28,859 nucleotides of DNA from JBAYJY01 sp041664945 (GTDB lineage: Bacteria; UBP15; UBA6099). Below, one piece after another: positions 6,089-14,862 of the stretch (the stretch's first letter is position 1; each line of letters begins with the position of its first letter). The notes under the pieces are model-generated. The model was given only the letters and a program-made list of their open reading frames with translations. It did not search any database and was not told the origin of the DNA. The translations under genes were made by a program, and so were the position numbers. The DNA lies in NCBI GenBank assembly GCA_041664945.1, contig JBAYJY010000044.1, positions 1-28,859 on the forward strand, given 5' to 3'.

Positions 6089-8989
6089 TCAATCCTGTTT
6101 GTCTTTTGGCGGGCCGCCCTGGCCGCCCGGATTTCCGGAGCCGCCCGGCCCCTGAGGCCCCTGCGGCGGCCGGTATGGCCTGCGGCGCCTCGGTCTGTTG
6201 CTGTTCGGCGATTGCCCCTGCGGGTTTGAACCCTGCCCGCCGCCTTGCTGCCGGTTCTGTCCCTGGCCGCCCTGCTGTTGCGGGCGCTGTCCGCCTCCGC
6301 CCTGCTGTTGGCGATTCCTGTCCTGGCCGCCGCCCTGCGCCGGTTTCCGCTGCCCGTCGCCCTGCTGATTTTGTTTCTGCGTTTGCTGCTGCCCTTGTTG
6401 CGGCGGCCTCTGTTGCTGCCCTTGCCCGGACTGTTGCGGCCTTCCGTCGCCGTCTCTTCGCCGGTCGTCTCTCTGCTGCCCTCCCTGACGGCCGCCCTGC
6501 CCGCCGCCATAAGGCTTTTGGCCGCCGCCGCCCTGTTGTTGCCGGCGCTGCTGGTTTCCGCCGCCCTGCCCGCCTGAACGGTTTCCTTCCGGCCTCGATT
6601 CCTGTCCGCCCTGTTTCGGTTTTTGCGCAGGGCCGGCAGAAGGTTTGTTTTTATCCGATTCCTTCAAAACAATCGACCGCGCGCCGCCTTCTGGCTTCCG
6701 GCCGCCCGATTGCCCCTGTTGTCCGCCGCGACGCCTGTCGTCGTGAGAGTATTTCTTTTTGACAACCGCCGGCTGATTGAAAAGCAGCATGAAAACGCCG
6801 GATGCCGGAAGAATCATCGCCGTCGTCGCCGGCACTATGCCGGAGTCGTTAAACAAAAACGCCGCAAGAGCGCCGGTGAGCGATGCGAGGAACGCGCGCC
6901 GGAAATATTCGTATTTCTCGAACACCTTCGTCATCCGTTCCACCGGGAAATAATATAGAGCGAGCGTCACCGCGAGCGTCACCACAAACAGCGCGCTCCA
7001 GAAACTGTTTCTTAGAAGGCGCATATTGACCGACAGTTTCCGAACGACTATTTTAATAAACTCCGCGAACCCTCCGCCTCCTGCGATTCGCTCCATCAGC
7101 CGCGCCACGTGCGATTCGCTTCCTAAAAATCTCATTTCAATAAACACCGACGCGCAGCAAAAAATCACAACAAGCGCCGAAACCAGCGCGAATGTTTTCC
7201 AATTCAGACGTCCGTTGCCGAGAAGAAATACCATGAAAAGGAATGCAAAAAGGCATGAAATCAGGCCGCCGAAATTAGCGCCTATGAACGGCGCGCCCAC
7301 AATGACCACAACGCCGAGAAACAACACGGCCATTCCCGCTTTTAAAGCGGTTCGCGCGCGGCCCCGGACGGCGTCGAGCAGAACGCCGGCGATCACAAGC
7401 GGCGCCCCGACCATGAATCCCATGTACTCGTTTCCGATTCCGTAGAACCGGGCGCCCACCTGCGGATAGTAGCCAAGCAAAGCGTGCGAAATCAGCTTCG
7501 CGCCGGTCAACTGGTCCACGGTCAGGACGGTTACATATATGCAAGCGAGCGCGAAAATCTTCCATTGATAGCCGGGAATGAAGCCGACGGAAAGCGCGAC
7601 CAATGCCGCGATGCCGAAGAATGAGGCGGTGAAAACGACCTGATCGGCGATTTGCGGAATGCCCGCCAAAATCATAAAAGAAAGGAACATCGAAGCTGTC
7701 CAGAGCATGAGAGCGGTCATGAAGCCGCGCCACAATTTGCTGGTCTTGTCCAACCTGAGCGCTGTCAGAAAAGCGATCAAAAGAACAATGAGGTGCCAGA
7801 TAATTATGACTTTCAGCAACCCGATCTGCGATTCGACAAACACGTCGCGATCGTGCATTTCCTTAAGGAAATCGAGCGGGGCCTTATCGCGCGAGGCGGT
7901 TAGCGGCGAACCGATGAAATCCGGCGGCGCGGCGATCCCGAAATAGTTTATTACATGCGCCGCGAAATCCGTGTTTTTGACAAGGCCGGGGCGTCGCGTG
8001 GACCGCGCGGTGAGCAGCGAAGGCCGCGGCTCGATTCCCGCTCCGAACGCGAAGACAGGCGTCAGCGTGTCCTTCAGCTTTCCCGAGCCTCGCGGCGGAG
8101 TGGGCGCGACTACCAGTATTTGAGTCGTGTTCAAATCGACGGCTGACGACAGCCATTCGATGAATCCGCCGAGTTGCCTGAGCGCATCTTCCTTCGCCCT
8201 GACGTATACCGATTCCGCCGCGACCGCGCCGAACCGGTCTATCCGGTTGGTGTCTCCGTAGTCCACGACTATAAAATCCGCGCGGCTGTAAACATCGGCG
8301 AAAACCTTTTTCATCGCGTCAATATTCGTCCGCCAGCCCATCGGCGACATCGGGTCCTGCATCACGACATTCGCCGAGATGTCGCCAAAATCGACGCGCC
8401 CCGCTTCGTCCATCGCCATGATCGCCGCTCCGCGTTCGCTTTCCTCCGGAAGATCGGCGTTGCCGATGGCTGCAGTTCTAAACCCCGCGTCCCGCAGCAG
8501 GCTGCCGAGCGCGCCAGGCCGCGCGAGCCATTGCGTGTCCTTGTTTTTCGCCTGAAAAGCGCCGACGCCGAGGTGAATAATGCCGCTCAGCGGCGCCTGC
8601 TGGCCGGTTCTTAGAGAATATTCGATCCCGGCCTCGCGGCCCTCGAACTGTTCGTTGTAATTGAACGCCAGCGGTCCGTTCACATCGCCCGCCGCGGATA
8701 ATCCCGATCCGAGCGTCAAATAGGCGCCCGACTCTATCTCCTTCGACACCGCCCGCGGCGGCGTCGCTTCATTGCGCGTCACCATAAGGCCCAGCGCTCC
8801 GCGCTTTTCCAGCTTCCTCAGTATTTTCAGCGTCGGCGTCGCCCAATCGTTAAAACCTATATTGTCGGCGACGACAACCACGAGTTTCCTGCCGTTCTCA
8901 CTCGCCCGCGCTACTCCGGCGCCGGCCGCCAACGAAATCATCAGAATAAAAACCGCAGCAGCCGCTTTGCATGAACTTTGCTTTAACAT
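6089..8989 (-). CDS. Exported phosphatase-like domain + polytopic membrane protein + disordered Q/G/R/P tail
   Basis: It encodes 966 residues; GGAG lies 8 bases before the ATG at 8989. A signal peptide (about 1-30, ending AGVARA) is followed by an alpha/beta domain (about 30-385) that resembles the alkaline phosphatase/phosphoglyceromutase superfamily: LVVVVADNIG at the start and IVVDYGDTNRIDR later. Where active enzymes have an Asp-His pair (SDHG), this one reads VVAPTPP, so catalysis is doubtful. About 11 hydrophobic segments follow (about 392-743), including conserved-looking GIGNEYMGF and FNDSGIVP. With an exported N-terminal domain, an odd helix number puts the C-terminus in the cytoplasm, in line with the KKK that follows. 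Residues about 744-966 are a low-complexity tail. I do not know a named function; a role in cell-envelope polymer synthesis or transport is only a guess. Confidence 0.75.
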   Translation of the reverse strand: MLKQSSCKAAAAVFILMISLAAGAGVARASENGRKLVVVVADNIGFNDWATPTLKILRKLEKRGALGLMVTRNEATPPRAVSKEIESGAYLTLGSGLSAAGDVNGPLAFNYNEQFEGREAGIEYSLRTGQQAPLSGIIHLGVGAFQAKNKDTQWLARPGALGSLLRDAGFRTAAIGNADLPEESERGAAIMAMDEAGRVDFGDISANVVMQDPMSPMGWRTNIDAMKKVFADVYSRADFIVVDYGDTNRIDRFGAVAAESVYVRAKEDALRQLGGFIEWLSSAVDLNTTQILVVAPTPPRGSGKLKDTLTPVFAFGAGIEPRPSLLTARSTRRPGLVKNTDFAAHVINYFGIAAPPDFIGSPLTASRDKAPLDFLKEMHDRDVFVESQIGLLKVIIIWHLIVLLIAFLTALRLDKTSKLWRGFMTALMLWTASMFLSFMILAGIPQIADQVVFTASFFGIAALVALSVGFIPGYQWKIFALACIYVTVLTVDQLTGAKLISHALLGYYPQVGARFYGIGNEYMGFMVGAPLVIAGVLLDAVRGRARTALKAGMAVLFLGVVVIVGAPFIGANFGGLISCLFAFLFMVFLLGNGRLNWKTFALVSALVVIFCCASVFIEMRFLGSESHVARLMERIAGGGGFAEFIKIVVRKLSVNMRLLRNSFWSALFVVTLAVTLALYYFPVERMTKVFEKYEYFRRAFLASLTGALAAFLFNDSGIVPATTAMILPASGVFMLLFNQPAVVKKKYSHDDRRRGGQQGQSGGRKPEGGARSIVLKESDKNKPSAGPAQKPKQGGQESRPEGNRSGGQGGGNQQRRQQQGGGGQKPYGGGQGGRQGGQQRDDRRRDGDGRPQQSGQGQQQRPPQQGQQQTQKQNQQGDGQRKPAQGGGQDRNRQQQGGGGQRPQQQGGQGQNRQQGGGQGSNPQGQSPNSNRPRRRRPYRPPQGPQGPGGSGNPGGQGGPPKDKQD
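6092..6760 (-). other. Low-complexity Gln/Gly/Arg/Pro-rich C-terminal tail
   Basis: About 220 codons at the 3' end of the polytopic protein gene encode runs such as RQQQGGGGQ, QQRPPQQGQQQ and RPRRRRPYRPP. There is almost no hydrophobic residue, many Arg, and internal near-repeats of RQQQGGGGQ. It should be intrinsically disordered and strongly basic. The DNA is built from gccgccctg-type repeats, so the length is likely to vary between strains. Confidence 0.85.
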
Positions 8990-9096
8990 TAACCAATCTC
9001 CATTCTAATTACCCAGAAGACAACATTTTTCATTTTAGCCGCGTGAGCCTTCTTTGTCCATTAATGCAGTGCGCGTTTTTCGCCGCTCGACATCTC

Positions 9097-9126
9097 TTTA
9101 CCTCAATAGAATATTTATGCTATATT
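9097..9126 (+). promoter_or_regulatory. Candidate promoter of the SCP2-like gene
   Basis: TTTACC (9097-9102) and TATATT (9121-9126) are separated by 18 bases in the divergent gap, about 69 bases before the chosen ATG. The start at 9195 lies after it, whereas an upstream in-frame ATG at 9054 would lie before it. Confidence 0.4.
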
Positions 9127-9194
9127 ATTTCGAAATAGCGGAAGCGACGTTTTTCGGGGTCGCCGGTCCGCAAAATCAAAATCGAGGTGCGGGT

Positions 9195-9656
9195 ATGTCA
9201 GTATGGGTCAAAATCGCGTTGTTCTTCACAAGGATCATCTATCGAATCAAGCAAATGCTCGGTCTTGTCGCCGCCCCGGCGGCGCTGCCGGAGACTTCAG
9301 GCGCGTTTTCATACAATCTGATCAAGAAATCCGAAGTATTGAACACTTTTCCCAAATTCGCCGAGAAATCAAAAGGCCTGAGCACGATAATTAAACTCGA
9401 ATGCGGCGCTGAAAACGCGCTCGTCAAAATTGATGAAGGCAAAGTGGCGGTCGCCCAGAGCGGACTGGACCCGAAGGTGAACGTAACATTCTCCGAAGCG
9501 GGATGGGCGGCTCTGATGAACGGCGAGGACGTTAAGAACCTCGTGATGAACGGCGGCATCAAGTTCGGCGGCGACATCGCCAGCATGATGCAGTATATGG
9601 GCGCTCTGAAACTGTTTTTCCTCTGCATTACAGACAAACTGGATATGACGAAATAA
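9195..9656 (+). CDS. SCP2-like sterol/lipid-binding domain protein
   Basis: It encodes 153 residues from the ATG at 9195, which has GAGGT six bases upstream; the in-frame ATG at 9054 gives an implausible extension and precedes the candidate promoter. The first 25 residues are an amphipathic, hydrophobic helix (VWVKIALFFTRIIYRIKQML). Then comes a single SCP-2 fold: alternating strands (TIIKLECGAENALVKIDEGK), the VNVTFSEAGWAALMNGE segment, and a hydrophobic C-terminal helix over GGDIASMMQYMGALKLFF. SCP2 domains bind acyl chains or sterol-like lipids in a tunnel; the bacterial ligand is unknown. The N-terminal helix may dock it on the membrane. It is transcribed divergently from the polytopic protein gene and converges on the slipin gene. 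Confidence 0.75.
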   Translation: MSVWVKIALFFTRIIYRIKQMLGLVAAPAALPETSGAFSYNLIKKSEVLNTFPKFAEKSKGLSTIIKLECGAENALVKIDEGKVAVAQSGLDPKVNVTFSEAGWAALMNGEDVKNLVMNGGIKFGGDIASMMQYMGALKLFFLCITDKLDMTK

Positions 9657-9670
9657 AGCGGCATAAAAAA

Positions 9671-9758
9671 AACAGGGACAGTCGCCGGTATTGTTCTTCC
9701 CCCTTTTTATCGCGTACTTTCAGCTTGCGACAAAAAACGGCCGGCGACTGTCCCTGTT
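9671..9758 (-). terminator. Long hairpin with T-run ending the slipin operon (or MITE-like element)
   Basis: Perfect 18-base arms, aacagggacagtcgccgg (9671-9688) and its complement (9741-9758), enclose 52 bases. Read on the minus strand the hairpin begins 21 bases after the slipin stop and is followed by eight Ts, so it fits a rho-independent terminator with an unusually large loop. On the plus strand there is no T-run after the stem. The GGGACAGTC-type arm also resembles dispersed palindromes, so a small non-autonomous element is possible. Confidence 0.6.
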
Positions 9759-9779
9759 ATGCAATATTATTCGATTAAA

Positions 9780-10571
9780 TTACGCCTTCGGAGCTTCAGG
9801 CAGCATATTCTGAACGCCGGCCATGAACGGCTTCATCATCTCCATCGGGAACGGGAAAACAGTCGTCGAGTTGTTTTCGGTCGCAATTTCGGCGAGAGTC
9901 TGCAGATAGCGCAACTGGAGAGTGATCGGATTCGGCCTCATGACTTCGGCGGCTTCGGCGAGCTTCATCGACGCCTGGAATTCGCCTTCGGCGGCAATGA
10001 TCTTCGCGCGGCGTTCGCGTTCCGCCTCGGCCTGTTTCGCCATCGCCCGCTTCATTTCCTGCGGCATCTCGACATCCTTCACCTCGACCGTCGACACCTT
10101 AACGCCCCACGGATCCGTGTGCTTGTCGACGATTTCCTGAAGCTTCTGGTTGATCTTCTCGCGCTGCGACAGCAACTCGTCCAGTTCGCTTTCACCGAGC
10201 ACGCTCCGCAGAGTCGTCTGCGCGATCTGAGAAGTGGCGGCGATGAAGTTCTCGACGTCCACAATCGCCAGCACGGGGTCCACAACGCGGAAATACACAA
10301 CCGCGTTCACCTTCACCGGCACGTTGTCGCGCGTGATAACTTCCTGCGCCGGCACGTCCATCGTGATAACGCGCAGATCGACTTTCTGCAGTTTGTCTAT
10401 GAACGGAATGAGCAGGATCAGGCCTGGGCCTGTTCCGCCGATCAGCGCCTTGCTCACGCGTCCAAGCCGGAAAATTACTCCCCGCTCGTATTCCTTCAGA
10501 ATCTTAAGCGCCGAAGAACCGACTATCATGATAATCGCTAATACCGTTACAATCACTTTTACTGAATCCAT
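9780..10571 (-). CDS. Slipin: SPFH/stomatin-family membrane scaffold
   Basis: It encodes 263 residues from the ATG at 10571, which has GGGGG six bases upstream; a GTG one codon earlier is too close to that site. A short N-terminal membrane segment (VIVTVLAIIMIVGSSAL) is followed by the SPFH domain: EYERGVIFRLGRV, GPGLILLIPFIDK, then DVPAQEVITRDNVPVKVNAVVYFRV, all typical of slipins. A charged helix (RAMAKQAEAERERRAKIIAAEGE) follows and a short conserved end. Slipins form large ring-like oligomers on membranes and organise microdomains. They are commonly encoded beside NfeD proteases, as here, with the NfeD gene 104 bases upstream. Family call is very secure. Confidence 0.95.
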   Translation of the reverse strand: MDSVKVIVTVLAIIMIVGSSALKILKEYERGVIFRLGRVSKALIGGTGPGLILLIPFIDKLQKVDLRVITMDVPAQEVITRDNVPVKVNAVVYFRVVDPVLAIVDVENFIAATSQIAQTTLRSVLGESELDELLSQREKINQKLQEIVDKHTDPWGVKVSTVEVKDVEMPQEMKRAMAKQAEAERERRAKIIAAEGEFQASMKLAEAAEVMRPNPITLQLRYLQTLAEIATENNSTTVFPFPMEMMKPFMAGVQNMLPEAPKA

Positions 10572-10620
10572 CACTTACCCCCGCTTTAATATTTTTTATG
10601 CCCACATGACATTTTCATCG

Positions 10621-10626
10621 ATTATA
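10621..10626 (-). promoter_or_regulatory. Possible internal -10 box before slipin
   Basis: A TATAAT on the minus strand sits in the 104-base A+T-rich gap between the NfeD and slipin genes, about 50 bases before the slipin ATG. No good -35 box accompanies it. It would allow slipin to be expressed without the rest of the operon. Confidence 0.25.
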
Positions 10627-10675
10627 CATCAAAAACAACAATGAGTAAAACAGAACTTCGCGGCAAATCCAGGAA

Positions 10676-12178
10676 TCACTTAACCGGCCTAACCACAACA
10701 TTCAAACCGTCGAGCGCCACAACCTCTAACCGGCTGCCCTCGGCCGCAGCTTCGCCGCTCTCCATCCGCGCGTTCCATATCTCACCATGCACGAACACTT
10801 TTCCCTCCGGGTCGAGCGGAGTTATCGCCTTCCCTTTCAGGCCGATCATTCCCTGCGCCCCGGTTGTGACGCGCCCCTTGTGCGTCCGGATCACCGCCGC
10901 CAGCGCCACCACTATCATAAACGCCGTCGTCCCCGTCACGCTCAGTATCAGCCACAAATCAATTTTCATCCCCGGATCTGAAGAATCAACCAGCATCAAT
11001 GATCCGAATAACATAAGCGCGACACCTCCAGCCGACAGCAAGCCATGGCTCACAATTTTTATTTCAAGTATGAACATCACGAATGCGCAGAATATCATCA
11101 CCAGTCCCATTGTGTTAATCGGTATCACCTGAAACGCTGTGAACGCTATAACCAGACAGATCACGCCGATTACCCCCGGCGCCACCGCCCCGGGATGCGT
11201 CACCTCGAATATCAGCGCGTACACTCCGAGCATCATTAGAATATACGCTATGTTGGGATGTCCGATCATGTGGAAAAATTTCTCCCGGAACGACATCGGC
11301 AGCTTCTCGACCGGCGCGCCCTTCGTCTTAAGAGTGAACCGGAGCGCCTCTCTCTTCACAACGCCGCTCTTGCGCAATATTCCGATGAGGCCGGCGTCCG
11401 CCTTCTCGAGGTCCACCCTGATATTTTTGTCGCCGTCCTTCGCGAGGCCGCGGTCTCTTAACGCATTGAGCAGCGCATCACCCGCGTTCGCAAGCGGAAT
11501 CACCGCAATCCGCGGCGCTCCCTTAACAACCGTGCGCCCGTCTAATTTTTCGAGCAAATCGCCGACCGACGACGCAATTATTTCGATCACGTTCTTTTTC
11601 AACGCTTCGTCCGCAGTCACGGATATGCTGTTCAGCACCGAGCCCTTGCCTATCTCCTTGTTCCTTCCGCGCCGCTCCGTGAGCTGTTCCATATACTTTA
11701 TCGCGTAGTTGGTGACTTTCTCCTTCATCACGTCGTCCATCTGCCCGCCGCCCCCGTCCACCGGATGTGCGGACCCGGCGCTCGTGTCGGGCGCCATCGC
11801 CGCCACGTCGGACGCCATCATGATGAAAAATCCGGCCGACGTCGCCGTGCTCCCGTTCGGATACACATACACGACGACCGGCAGCTTCGCGTTGATCATC
11901 GAAGTCGCGATATCCTTCATCGACTCCATCATGCCGCCCGGCGTGTCTATAACGATCAGCAGGCACGCCGCATGTTTCCGCTCGGCGTAACGGACGCCGC
12001 GCTTGACATAGTTCATCGTCGCGTGCCCGATAACGCCCTTGATATCGAGCTCCACCACAGGATTGACGGCGGCCCGCTGCGGCTCCGAATTCACGGCAAG
12101 CGGCGCGAGCAGCGCCACAAGCCACAAAACCATAAACACGAAACGGGCGCGACTCATAATCTTTTTGATTTTTTTCAT
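10676..12178 (-). CDS. NfeD-family membrane-bound ClpP-class serine protease (long form)
   Basis: It encodes 500 residues, the size of the long NfeD form. A signal or anchor segment (about 11-30) precedes a ClpP-class protease domain (about 40-250): VIDTPGGMM, then YPNGSTATSAGFFI with the likely catalytic Ser at about 114, and KEKVTNY with the likely Lys at about 154, matching the Ser-Lys dyad known from archaeal PH1510-N. Four or five membrane helices follow (about 310-425), then a soluble NfeD OB-fold domain (GMIGLKGKAITPLDPEGKV...). The archaeal homologue cleaves the hydrophobic end of its partner stomatin. It starts 13 bases after the upstream M48 gene stop, implying co-transcription; its own ribosome-binding site is weak, so translational coupling is plausible. 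Confidence 0.93.
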   Translation of the reverse strand: MKKIKKIMSRARFVFMVLWLVALLAPLAVNSEPQRAAVNPVVELDIKGVIGHATMNYVKRGVRYAERKHAACLLIVIDTPGGMMESMKDIATSMINAKLPVVVYVYPNGSTATSAGFFIMMASDVAAMAPDTSAGSAHPVDGGGGQMDDVMKEKVTNYAIKYMEQLTERRGRNKEIGKGSVLNSISVTADEALKKNVIEIIASSVGDLLEKLDGRTVVKGAPRIAVIPLANAGDALLNALRDRGLAKDGDKNIRVDLEKADAGLIGILRKSGVVKREALRFTLKTKGAPVEKLPMSFREKFFHMIGHPNIAYILMMLGVYALIFEVTHPGAVAPGVIGVICLVIAFTAFQVIPINTMGLVMIFCAFVMFILEIKIVSHGLLSAGGVALMLFGSLMLVDSSDPGMKIDLWLILSVTGTTAFMIVVALAAVIRTHKGRVTTGAQGMIGLKGKAITPLDPEGKVFVHGEIWNARMESGEAAAEGSRLEVVALDGLNVVVRPVK

Positions 12179-12191
12179 TTCAGATATTTTA

Positions 12192-14774
12192 TCACGAATT
12201 AAGCTTATTAGCCATCTCAGCGACGAGCGGCTGGTCGGGATTTATGCCGAGCGACTTATCGAAAGCCGCAAGCGCGTCGGCCAGACGGCCTTCCTGATAG
12301 TACAGCAGCCCGAGATTCAGGAACGTCGCCGGGTTTTGTGTGCCGAGCTCGACTGCTTTATCAAACTGAACCTCCGCGAGATCGCTCTTGCCCTGCATCG
12401 CCAGCGCGAAACCCTTCATGGCATAAGCGTCCGCGTAATTCTGGTCTTTTTTAACCGCTGAATCGTACTCGGCTTCCGCTTCGGCATATAAGCCGAGGTC
12501 TGACAACGTGTCGCCTATCAGCATCACGATCATCGTGTTGCCGCCGTCCTTCTTGGCAGCGTATTTGAATTCCGCGAGCGCCTTGTCGTAATCCTCCATG
12601 CCCCGGTAAACAAGGCCGAGGACGATGTGGCTAAGGGCGGTCGCCGGTTTCGAGCGGCCTCGCGTATCGAGCGTTTTCTTTGCCTCGTCATATTTATTAT
12701 CGTTGTAAAGCTGAATGGCGGCCTCGAGTTCGGGGTCCGCTGCCGAGAGGTCCGCAGGGGCAAACTGGTCCGGCGTGAATGAGGCGACAGGCGCCATTTC
12801 AATTAGCTGCCTGCGCCGCGTGATCTGCTTCATGTCCGACTCCGCAAGGCCGAGCACGATCCGCGCCCCTTCGAGAGAACCGCGCGCGCCGGACTCCCTG
12901 TTTTTCGCCGACTGCGGCGCCGAGGCCGCAAGAAAAGCGTCCAGCGCCCCCTTTGCCGGATCGTAGTCCGCTATAAGGTCCAACGGTTTTTTGTTGGCGG
13001 ACACCGCCTGATCCACGATAATTATGCCGTCGCCGTATCCGAACCCTTTCTGCTCGAGCGCCTCCAAGTCTTCCGGCTTGATGTTGAAACGGCGAAATAG
13101 CATTTTGCGGAAAACAGCGGTTTCCTTCGGCGTCATAAGCGACGCGTTTAGATTAAGTTCCGCGCGGCGCATGCCCACCCTGCGCGCGGCTATCGCCCCG
13201 TCGATCTCATCCGTGTCTTCGAGCGCGTTGCTAAGACGTTCCGTCTGGTCGTCGAACGACGCCGACATCGACCTGTCCCTGAACGAATCGAGCGGCTCCG
13301 CGACATTTAATAGCGAGATATCGAGATCCCGCATGCTTCCGCGCGCCGCGTCATACGTCCGCTGCGCGCTCATGACATTCAGCTCAAGGCGGCTGAAAAG
13401 CCTTGAGGCCTCATCGTTTGTTATTTTCAGGATGCTCGCCATATCGTGCGCTGCGTCGACAGCCTGTTTCGGCGGCGCCTTCGCGGTTTCAAGCCAATAC
13501 CGCGCTTCTCTCGCGGACTTGATCATTTCGCCGCGTGAAGCGACAATTTGCTCGCCGGCGATCTGATAGTAATCCAGCGCCTGCGCGTAACCGTCGAAAT
13601 ATTCCGCCGCTTTTCCTATTATGTTGACGCGCAGCGCGTCTCCGGCCACAATCTTTCCCGCGGTTTCCCGGTATCCGTTCAGATCATTAGTAAACGAGTT
13701 GCGCATTGTATTAAGCCGTTCGCCGAGACGCTTCAAGTCCTCCGTCGCGGTTATGGCGTCGCGTTCCATTAGAGCCGTCGCCGTATCAAGCGAAGCGAGC
13801 GCGACGTCGCGCTCCTCCGAAGGGACGAAATCAGGCGCTATCGGAGCCAGCTTTTCATCAGCCGTGTTCGCCTCCGGCGCCGCATCGCCCATTCCGGCCT
13901 TCGCAAGCGCCAGCCCTTCAAGCGCATCCGCGTTTTCGGGATTGAGACGCAACGCTTCTTCATATGCCGCAGCCGCTTCATAATAATAAAATCTGTCGGC
14001 ATAACTTTTTGCGACCCGCATCTTGTTCTCTATCGTGTCCGCCATCTCGGGCGCCGCTTCGACTTTCGCTATTCGCCCGGTCGTCTTCGGATGCGACGAC
14101 AGCGCGACATCGAGCCGGTTAAGATTGCCGTCCGGCTGCTGCTTTTTTAGTTTCTCGAAGAAAGTGACCATCCCGTACGGGTCGTATCCCGCGTTGAATG
14201 AATACCTTTCGCCGTACTGGTCGGCTTCATATTCATCCTCGCGGCTGTAATGGAGCTGCATCAGCGAAAGCGCTATGTCCGCTATCCGGGTCGTCTGTTC
14301 GTTTGTCTTTGCCTGCAGGATCGACATTCCGATCATAATCAGCGGCAATTGTTTTATCCGTTTTGCGCCGTGCCTTTTGGCGACGTGCGCCACCTCATGC
14401 CCGATCACTCCGGCGATCTCGTCTTCCGTCTCCGACTCGTCGATCAGGCCCCGCGTCACAAATATAAAACCGCCGGGCGCCGCGAACGCGTTCACCTCGT
14501 CAGTGTCAACTACATAAAATTCGTACGGAATGTCGGTCCGGTCGCTTACGCCTGAGAGCGATTGCCCCATTTTGCTTATATATGAAACGAGCAGCGGGTC
14601 TTCGACAAATCCGTATGTCTGCCGGATTTCCTCGACCGTCGCGCGACCGAAATACTTCTCCGCCTTCCAGTCTAATTTTTCGAGAAACGATTTTTTCTCG
14701 GCCGCCGCCGCCGGCGCGCACATTGCCGCGAATATTATGAGTATGTATATGTATTTAGTTATCTTTCTCATCAT
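12192..14774 (-). CDS. BepA-like exported M48 metalloprotease with TPR repeats
   Basis: It encodes 860 residues. A signal peptide (about 1-25, ending APAAAA) leads into an M48 peptidase domain: HEVAH at 126-130, and EYEAD with a third zinc ligand Glu at about 181. A TPR-like helix pair follows at about 245-295. Residues about 300-690 form a long, mostly helical region with no domain I recognise. Four or five canonical TPRs close the protein (about 690-860: KPATALSHIVLGLVYRG, YDKALAEFKYA and similar). E. coli BepA has the same M48 plus TPR order and degrades or assists outer-membrane proteins, but is about half this length; the middle helical region is the addition. AAGG lies 8 bases before the ATG. 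It is the first gene of the operon with NfeD and slipin. Confidence 0.9.
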   Translation of the reverse strand: MMRKITKYIYILIIFAAMCAPAAAAEKKSFLEKLDWKAEKYFGRATVEEIRQTYGFVEDPLLVSYISKMGQSLSGVSDRTDIPYEFYVVDTDEVNAFAAPGGFIFVTRGLIDESETEDEIAGVIGHEVAHVAKRHGAKRIKQLPLIMIGMSILQAKTNEQTTRIADIALSLMQLHYSREDEYEADQYGERYSFNAGYDPYGMVTFFEKLKKQQPDGNLNRLDVALSSHPKTTGRIAKVEAAPEMADTIENKMRVAKSYADRFYYYEAAAAYEEALRLNPENADALEGLALAKAGMGDAAPEANTADEKLAPIAPDFVPSEERDVALASLDTATALMERDAITATEDLKRLGERLNTMRNSFTNDLNGYRETAGKIVAGDALRVNIIGKAAEYFDGYAQALDYYQIAGEQIVASRGEMIKSAREARYWLETAKAPPKQAVDAAHDMASILKITNDEASRLFSRLELNVMSAQRTYDAARGSMRDLDISLLNVAEPLDSFRDRSMSASFDDQTERLSNALEDTDEIDGAIAARRVGMRRAELNLNASLMTPKETAVFRKMLFRRFNIKPEDLEALEQKGFGYGDGIIIVDQAVSANKKPLDLIADYDPAKGALDAFLAASAPQSAKNRESGARGSLEGARIVLGLAESDMKQITRRRQLIEMAPVASFTPDQFAPADLSAADPELEAAIQLYNDNKYDEAKKTLDTRGRSKPATALSHIVLGLVYRGMEDYDKALAEFKYAAKKDGGNTMIVMLIGDTLSDLGLYAEAEAEYDSAVKKDQNYADAYAMKGFALAMQGKSDLAEVQFDKAVELGTQNPATFLNLGLLYYQEGRLADALAAFDKSLGINPDQPLVAEMANKLNS

Positions 14775-14824
14775 TCTGTCCGCCTTGCCATTTGGACGCG
14801 CTCAGGCCGTCGGTTATTCCCTAT

Positions 14825-14847
14825 ATTATAAATCATTTGCCATTATA
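14825..14847 (-). promoter_or_regulatory. Candidate -10 boxes for the M48-NfeD-slipin operon
   Basis: Two TATAAT hexamers (14847-14842 and 14830-14825) lie 50-75 bases before the M48 start codon. The -35 context is weak for both. They lie just beyond the 3' end of the G+C-rich remnant frame at 14863-15006. Confidence 0.3.
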
Positions 14848-14862
14848 TTTCCTTCTGGCCGC

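Noticed and set aside
6076..6762. Frames on both strands through the low-complexity tail region
   Set aside because: Repetitive G+C-rich DNA leaves several frames open by chance; only the frame continuous with the membrane protein is supported.
9054..9194. Upstream ATG giving a 47-residue longer SCP2-like protein
   Set aside because: It lies before the candidate promoter and has no ribosome-binding site, whereas the ATG at 9195 has GAGGT at six bases and starts the amphipathic helix.
9759..10541. Plus-strand frame opposite slipin
   Set aside because: It is antisense to a clearly recognised SPFH gene and is rich in His/Arg/Leu without any family resemblance.
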